Below, piece after piece: positions 57,398-64,000 of a DNA stretch of 64,000 bases. A program made the translations under genes and the position numbers. Location: the NCBI RefSeq assembly GCF_018294505.1, contig NC_057810.1, forward strand, positions 208,400,113 through 208,464,112. The letters are read 5' to 3'. A model generated the notes under the pieces. The model was not told the DNA's origin, searched no databases, and saw nothing but the letters and a program-made list of their open reading frames with translations. How positions within the stretch are numbered: position 1 is the first letter of the stretch; every line of letters begins with the position of its first letter. This stretch comes from Triticum aestivum (taxonomy: Eukaryota; Streptophyta; Magnoliopsida; Poales; Poaceae).

Positions 57398-58968
57398 TGA
57401 TACGTCTCCAACGTATCTATAATTTTTTATTGTTCCATGCTATTATATTACCCGTTTTGGATGTTTATGTGCTTTACTTTACACTTTTATATCATTTTTG
57501 GGACTAACCTACTAACTGGAGGCCCAGCCTGAATTGTTGTTTTTTTGCCTATTTTAGTGTTTCGAAGAAAAGGAATATCAAACGGACTCCAAACTGAATG
57601 AAACCTTCGGGAGCGATCTTTTCGGAACAAACGCAATCCAGGAGACTTGTAGTGGACGTCAAGCTGTAAATGAGGTGGCCACGAGGGTGCCTAGCGCGCC
57701 CTAAGGGGGTGGGCGCGCCCCCCACCCTCGTGGGCCCCTCGTTGCTCTACCGACGTACTTCCTTCGCCTATATATACTCCCTACCCTGAAAACATCGAGG
57801 AGCACCAAGAAAACCTAATTCCACCGCCGCAACCTTTTGTATCCGCGAGATGCCATCTTGGAGCCTTCATCGGCGCTCCGCCGGAGGGGGAATCGACCAT
57901 GGAGGGCCTCTACATCATCTCCAAGGCCTCTCCGATGAGTTGTGAGTAGTTTACCCCAGACCTTCGGGTCCATAGTTATTAGCTAGATGGCTTCTTCTCT
58001 CTCTTTGAATCTCAATACAAAGTTCTCCTCGATCTTCTTAGAGATCTATTCGATGTAACTCTTTTTGCCGTGTGTTTGTCGAGATCCGATGAATTGTTGG
58101 TTTATGATCAAGTTCTTCTATGAGAAATATTTGAATCTCCTCTGAATTCTTTTATGTATGATTTGTTATCTTTGCAAGTCTCTTTGAATTATCAATTTGG
58201 TTTGGCCTACTAGATTGATCTTTCTTGCAATGGGAGAAATGTTTAGCTTTGGGTTCAATCTTGCGGTGTCCTTTCCCAGTGACAGCAGGGGCAGCAAGGC
58301 ACGTATTGTATTGTTGCCATTGAGGATAAAAAGATGGGGTTTATATCATATTGCATGAGTTTATCCCTCTACATCATGTCATCTTTCTTAATGCGTTACT
58401 CTGTTCTTCTTGAACTTAATACTCTAGATGCAGGCAGGAGTTGGTCGATGTGTGGAGTAATAGTAGTAGATATCATTTCGATCTACTTGTCACGGACGTG
58501 ATGCCTATATACATGATCATGCCTAGACAATCTCATAACTATGCACTTTTCTATCAATTGCTCGACAGTAATTTGTTCACCCACCGTAATACTTATGCTA
58601 TCTTGAGAGAAGCCACTAGTGAAACCTATGGCCCCCGGGTCTATCTTTTATCATATAAGTTTGCCATCTACTTTTATTTGCATCTTTTACTTTCCAATCT
58701 ATATCATAAAAAATACCAAAAATATTTATCTTATCTTATTATCTCTATCAGATCTCACTTTCGCAAGTTACCATGAAGGGATTGACAACCCCTTTATCGC
58801 GTTGGTTGCGAGGTTCTTGTTTGTTTGTGTAGGTGCGTGGAACTTTTGAGGAGCCTCCTACTGGATTGATACCTTGGTTCTCAAAAACTGAGGGAAATAA
58901 TTACGCTACTTTGCTGCATCACCCTTTCCTCTTCAAGGGAAAACCAACGCAGTGCTCAAGAGGTAGCA
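57398..58968 (+). mobile_element. Solo LTR of the copy A family
   Basis: TGATACGTCTCCAACG to AAGAGGTAGCA, 1571 bp, flanked by GTAAG duplications and without internal sequence. A TATA-like CCTATATATACTCC lies at 57767-57780. It is the most complete copy of this LTR in the plus direction and serves as a reference for the deletion in copy A. Confidence 0.92.
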
Positions 58969-58973
58969 GTAAG

Positions 58974-59489
58974 CAATACTTATTATAGTGTGAGTTGTGG
59001 CATTCTACAGAAGCCTTCGCGGATCTCCCGCAGAGCATGGCTGATGCCCTTGCGCACTTTGACCAAGTAGGAGGCCACGAAGTGGAGAAGTCCTCCTAGG
59101 GGCAATTCCTGGAGTCTCCGGCATCGTAGCGGCTCAACAATCGAATGAAGCAGTTGGCCGAGCTACTCTTCATGGCGAGGCCGGTCCTACAAGACCTATG
59201 CATCGTGTTGTGGCCAGCCGACACCTTTCCGGGCAGCCTCTTCGATCACGTGATGCGCCTACGGGGGGGTGTTTCATGTGCCGGTAGCTGGAAGAGGTCC
59301 GCGTGCTTTGAAGGAGCGCAGAGGGCGTACGCCTGCATGAAGACACATTGGCGCAAGGTCGATGAAGTGACTGTGGCCATGGGACCTCTGGCGGATGAAC
59401 CTTGCACCGCGAAGTAGTTCTATCCTGATGTGGAGAAGGGAGCTCGGTTGACCGAGGTCGTGTGTCCAAAAGACACGTTGTATTATTAG
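58974..59489 (+). pseudogene. Antisense-ORF C-terminal exon remnant (+ strand)
   Basis: After an acceptor-like TTCTACAG near 59018, the plus strand encodes DALAHFDQVGGHEV and AELLFMARPVLQDL, then CFEGAQRAYACMKTHWRKVD, a stop (TAG 59415-59417), and in the same frame FYPDVEKGARLTEVVCPKD to TAG at 59487. I recognise this as the usual C-terminus of Tat-type antisense ORF proteins. It points the opposite way to the remnant at 56076-57350, so it belongs to a different element whose sense strand is minus. Confidence 0.65.
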
Positions 59490-60724
59490 GTAGTACCTCG
59501 GAATGACGAAGTTTGTGGAATGTATAAAACATTATCTTTTGCTTGAATGGCTATGGCTTTAAATTCCATGCATGTTTTTGATTATTTTTACCTCCTGGGT
59601 GACTTGTTTTAAACTAAAAGTGGCCAGTCATCAGCTTCAGCCCTAGTGTAGATTATACAAAGGGTGTTCTGAGATGCAGGTTTGACCTTTAACAATGTCT
59701 CAGTACCCGAAGGTAGTCTTCTGCTTATAGGAACAAGGCAATCAGACTATAGTGGCTTGAGAGCTTTCAAGTAGTCCTAGGAGTTTGACTATGGGGGTTG
59801 ATAACCAGCCCCTGGTAGGGGAAGTGGTTAGCCCAATAGGTCGAGGTCTAGGCCATGACAAACTTCGGCTAAAAATTAAAGCCCTTCATTTGACACGGGT
59901 GATCTCTATCGTCACATCGCTTGATGCGGTCTACGGAGGGCTGACCAATTTGCGCCTACCTAGATAGTCAGTTTTCGGCTTTCTCCACTGAGGCGCTCTG
60001 CCAATTGACCTGGCGGCACTATCGCAATGGTTCTCCCATTACGCCCTTAGCTGAATTCATCGGGAACGTAAGGGGTACACATAGGATCCGGGCACCCAAC
60101 TATTGACCAAAATGTAGGTTCAAAATTGATGCACATAAAGCCAAAATCCAAGACGCTGAACACTTTGGACTTGTAATACAATTGTATCTTTTTAAGGGGC
60201 CTATTTGTAGCGTAGGGGCCATGCTTATAAAGAAATGCGATAAGGACCTTTAAAGGGCATGGATTCTTTATTTCATAATTTCAAACCTTTACATGCCCAG
60301 CTGCATCAGGAGGAACTTAAAGAATACAACGTAAAAAACAAAAAGTAAGACAGAAGAAAACAAGGCGGATATATGTCTTTGGATTTTTAGGAACCCGGGC
60401 CACTTCCTGCCGCACGTATGCACTTCCGAGCTGTTGACCAGCTTGTTGCCATTAATGGTGGGGACTTGTGGAGGTTTAATGCTCTTCCGGCCCTTTATAC
60501 GCTCCAGGCGTTTGATTGACCGAGCTCCTTGACGGAGGCGTTGCTGCAGTACATTTCATGGTTGAAGCTATGTTGACGTAGTCATGTTTAGCTGCTTCTT
60601 TGATAGAGACTTGCCTATGCGATGGCTCAAAGCCATGTTGTTTATTTGTTCGAACAATTCTAATGTATTTAATGAGTTTTCGGCTCCTCGGTGGCCCAGG
60701 GAATCTTGAGTGCGAAGTTGTGCA
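59490..60724. other. Noncoding flank of the antisense-ORF remnant
   Basis: No gene seen. The sequence type is like 23539-24340, the spacer between antisense gene and pol in the Tat-like element, but no pol follows before the LTR at 60725. Confidence 0.45.
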
Positions 60725-61340
60725 TGATGTCTACTACACAACCTTCTTCTTGTAGACGTTGTTGGGCCTGCAAGTGCACAGGTTTGTAGGACAGTAGCAA
60801 ATTTCCCTCAAGTGGATGACCTAAGGTTTATCAATCCGTAGAAGGCGTGGGATGAAGATGGTCTCTCTCAAACAACCCTCCAACCAAATAACAAGGAGTC
60901 TCTTGTGTCCCCAACACACCCAATACAATGGTAGATTGTATAGGTGAACTAGTTCGGCGAAGAGATGGTGATACAAGTGCAATATGGATGGTAGATAAAG
61001 GTATTTGTAATCTGAAATTATAAAAACAACAAGGTAGCAAGCGATAAAAGTGAGTGTAAACGGTATTGCAATGATAGGAAACAAGGCCTAGGGTTCATAC
61101 TTTCACTAGTGCAAGTTCTCTCAACAATAATAACATAGATAGATCATATAACAATCCCTCAACATGCAACAAAGAGTCACTCCAAAGCCACTAATAGAGG
61201 AGAACAAACGGACAGATTATGGTAGGGTACGAAACCACCTCAAAGTTATCCTTTCTATTCTATCTATTCAAGAGTTCATAGTAAAATAACATGAAGCTAT
61301 TCTTTCCGCTCAATCCATCATAGAGTTCATACTAGAATAA
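60725..61340 (-). mobile_element. LTR fragment of another element, truncated by a nested insertion
   Basis: Starts TGATGTCTACTACACAAC. Its AAATTTCCCTCAAG and GTTTATCAATCCGTAG stretches are alignable with the reverse complement of the copy A LTR, so I read it as minus strand. The next element begins at 61341. Confidence 0.65.
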
Positions 61341-62170
61341 TGATAACCCACAAGTATAGGGGATAGTTGTAGCATCTTTTGATAAGTAAGAGTGTCGAAC
61401 CCAACGAGGAGCTAAAGGTAGAATAAATATTCCCTCAAGTTCTATCGACCACCGATACAACTCTACGCACGCTTGACGTTCGCTTTACCTAGAACAAGTA
61501 TGAAACTAGAAGTACTTTGTAGGTGTTTTGGGTAAGCTTGCAAGAAAGTAAAGAGCACGTAAATAAAGACTAGGGGCTGGTTAAATAAAAAAGCAAATAA
61601 AGTAAATATAGCGAGTGTGGAAAAGTGGTGGTAGGAGTTGTGGAATTGTCCCTAGGCAACTGACTATGTTACTAGACCGGTCATCACTATTGCAATTCTA
61701 TTTGAGGGATAGGCATAAGCTAACATACTTTCTCTACTTGGATCATATGCACTTATGATTGGAACTCTAGCAAGCATCCGCAACTACTAAAGATTCATTA
61801 AGGTAAAACCCCACCATAGCATTAAAACATCAAGTCCCCTATTATCCCATACGTAAACAACCTACTTACTCGGGTTTGTGCTTCTGTCACTCACGCCACC
61901 CACCATAAGCAAATCATGAACATATTGCAAACCCTACAGCGGGGATCCCTCATGCTTGCGTGACATGGAGAGCACCATAGGACATCACCAATAATAAAAC
62001 ATGCAACTCAAACCAATCATAGAAATTTATCAATCACCGGTAGGACAACGAAAATCTACTCAGACATCATAGGATGGCAACACATCATTGGATAATAATA
62101 TGAAGCATAAAGCACCATGTTCAAGTAGAGGGTACAGCAGGTTGCGGGAGAGTGGACCGCTGGATATAGA
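61341..62170 (-). mobile_element. LTR of the D2/E family, minus strand, interrupted
   Basis: Begins TGATAACCCACAAGTATAGG, the reverse complement of the D2/E LTR end, and follows that LTR in reverse for about 830 bp with divergence. The next element starts at 62171. The rest of the LTR would be to the right of the window. Confidence 0.85.
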
Positions 62171-62779
62171 AGGGGGGAGGTGTCGTGGAATTAACATGTC
62201 AGATGCCCTTAGTATCAGGACTTAATCGCGAGGCCAACACATCTATGTGGTAGCTTCAGAGGGGTTGATCGGGACGAGAGACGCAACACGCAAGACAAAG
62301 ATTTAGACAGCTTCGGGCCCCGGGAAACATCATCCGGTAATAACCCTACATGTTGTTTGTGGCTAGGTCTCATTATGCTCATGAGAGGAGTCGCCGTAAG
62401 CCGGCTCCCCCTTTGTGTCTAGCCCTAGAGATTGTTCTTGTTGCATGTCCCTCTTTGGGGAGCCCTGCCCCTCCTTATATAAGTTAGAGGGGCGGGTTAC
62501 ATGTGGAGTCCAAATAGGATTGGACTAGCCTATCTTCTACTACAAGCCGGATATAAGTCCGGGTCTTGATTCCTTGTAAGGGAGATATTCCTCACGCCTT
62601 TCCTCTTAAGCCGGCCTTCTGGGCCTTGAGCCTCCTGGGCCCCTGGGTCTTGTCGCTCCTCTGATCCACTTGCCAGGTCACCGATAAGTTGCCAGGCTCG
62701 GGTGGGTCACTTAGTGAGTCGCCAAGCCCGGCCGGGTTATACTTCCGGCCGGGTTACACCGCGGGGTATATCCCCGACA

Positions 62780-62794
62780 TTATCCCCCAAGTTT
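62780..62794 (-). other. Polypurine tract of the last element
   Basis: On the minus strand AAACTTGGGGGATAA ends directly before the TGTCGGGG of the LTR. Confidence 0.78.
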
Positions 62795-63305
62795 AGCTTG
62801 AATTTATCCATGGTAAACTTATGCTACAAAATAAACACAAGAACAAATTTGACAGGTTGTGCTCCGGGTTAAGAATTCTTGTAAACCGGCACTTGAACAT
62901 CCTTAAGTCCTTGTCTTTTCCTTCTTCTAGAAAATCCGGGTCAATAAACCATCTTCATACTCAAATTGCTGATGTTGGTGTCTCATAGAGAAATATTGTG
63001 AAGAATAATCCACTTGAGTCGGCTTCCAAAGCGCCGGCTTAAGAAATATTGGTCTTGAAATACTCATATGATATTCAGCCGGTTTGAAAATATAGAACTT
63101 GCCGATCTCTGATTTCCAAAATCACTGGGTTATAAAAACTGATAATTCCTGGTCATGATTGTTTCCAACACCGATTCATGGTTATTGATGACGCCGGGTT
63201 ACTATTGTCGCAGACACCAGGTCATAATGATTGGTGATGTAGGGCCAATCTGGTTTGCTCAAAACTGAAAATTGGAAGATATTTCTCCCTTCTATCCATA
63301 TTACC

Positions 63306-63800
63306 TGTAGCCCCCAAGTGTCGGGTTGTCATGCTTGCAGCAACCTAGGACTTGAAATTGCCTTATGCTCATAAAAACTTCAACCAATGTAGCCCCGAAG
63401 GGTCGGGTCATTATGCAATAATGAGCAGGGACTTTGTAAATAATTGATAATAACATCATATAATATAGTCTCCACCATGGGGCTTGAACCCACGTCCACA
63501 AGGTTAAGAGCTATGTACTCCACCAACTAAATAGTGGACCATTCAATATAATGGATTAATGCTTGTGTACCTTGAATTTTTGACAGGAGCTATTGGTAGC
63601 CCCCAAGGGCCGGCTCATTATAATGGGATGAGTCGGGTCTTCAATAAGTTGATCAGAAAATGAATTTACATTGGCCCCCAAGTGCCATGGTGCTTGCTGG
63701 CAGTGACATGGGACTTGCATATTTGATATAATCCCAATCTGAATAATGTAGCCCCCAAGTACCGGGTTGGAAGCCTGCAGCGACTCGGGACTATTCCTTC
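63306..63800 (-). repeat. Array of five polypurine-like repeats
   Basis: Units begin near 63306, 63388, 63596, 63671 and 63748. Each has a (T)GTAGCCCCCAAGTGCCGGG-like core, and most also have GCAGCGAC/GGGACTT about 25 bp further on. On the minus strand the core is CACTTGGGGGCTACA, close to the true tract at 62780. Confidence 0.75.
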
Positions 63801-64000
63801 CATTGTAGAATAAATCATATCCTTTGATAAAAATAATAGCCATTGCGCTTAAAGCGACTTTGAAAACCTCAATAATACTGGTTATTGATAATCACAATAG
63901 AAATCCAGCCATGTTGGCTATTCAAGATTTGAATAATATAACCCGGTATGAAAACCTCAATCATTCAATATCATCATGAAAATCCAGCCAGTTTTGTCTA

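Larger units (their letters stand above)
62171..64000 (-). mobile_element. Gypsy-like LTR element, minus strand, 3' end only
   Basis: An LTR of 609 bp (62171-62779, plus-strand TGTCGTGGAATTAAC to TATCCCCGACA) is followed by a polypurine tract and at least 1.2 kb of internal noncoding DNA that runs off the window. A minus-strand TATA box is at about 62475-62482. Left flank GGAGG is the expected duplication; its partner is outside. Confidence 0.82.

Noticed and set aside
60821..61084. 87-codon minus-strand open frame
   Set aside because: Falls inside an LTR and has no homology to known retroelement proteins.
63306..63800. Possible CRISPR-like array
   Set aside because: Repeats are imperfect and irregularly spaced and lie inside a plant LTR element. 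They resemble polypurine tracts.

Overview
The window is grass nuclear DNA of the Triticeae (wheat, barley or a close relative). This is inferred from its make-up: it is almost entirely transposable elements nested inside one another. There are LTR retrotransposons with tRNA-Asp-type primer sites, CACTA transposons and Stowaway MITEs. I see no convincing intact host gene, no rRNA or tRNA gene and no CRISPR array. Family names used for wheat elements (Sabrina, WHAM and so on) are deliberately not assigned, because no database comparison was possible. Nearly all coding sequence is decayed.

Layout from left to right. 1-5794 is a pol-less LTR element (copy A, +). 5795-9120 is the 3' end of a Tat-like Gypsy element with an antisense ORF. 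9121-12066 is mostly unassigned. 12067-15724 and 36276-38327 hold the two halves of a decayed, spliced gene. It is split by a 20.5-kb insertion with perfect TCTTC target duplications: a pol-less LTR element (copy B, -, 15725-36275). Copy B is itself split by a 13.6-kb Tat-like Gypsy element (17933-31579, -) with ATAGG duplications. 38620-41290 is a CACTA 3' end carrying a solo Copia-like LTR (GAAAC duplications). 41291-43568 is the 3' end of another pol-less LTR element (copy E, +).

From 43569 onward an old Gypsy polyprotein gene is visible in three pieces (43569-43928, 46290-46813, 54651-57390). It is broken by a small CACTA transposon (43929-46289, CAT duplications) that carries an unrelated ORF, and by pol-less copy D2 (46814-54650). 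A solo LTR (57398-58968, GTAAG duplications) follows, then another antisense-ORF remnant, and finally three minus-strand LTR elements, each inserted into the previous one (60725, 61341, 62171).

The pol-less elements would depend on proteins supplied in trans by autonomous Gypsy elements. The Tat-like element has the usual gag-protease-RT-RNase H-integrase order on the minus strand. Between pol and its 3' LTR it carries a spliced gene on the opposite strand, with its own TATA box. That antisense gene, found as remnants at up to five places, and the polypurine-like motifs scattered through several elements are the most interesting features here.
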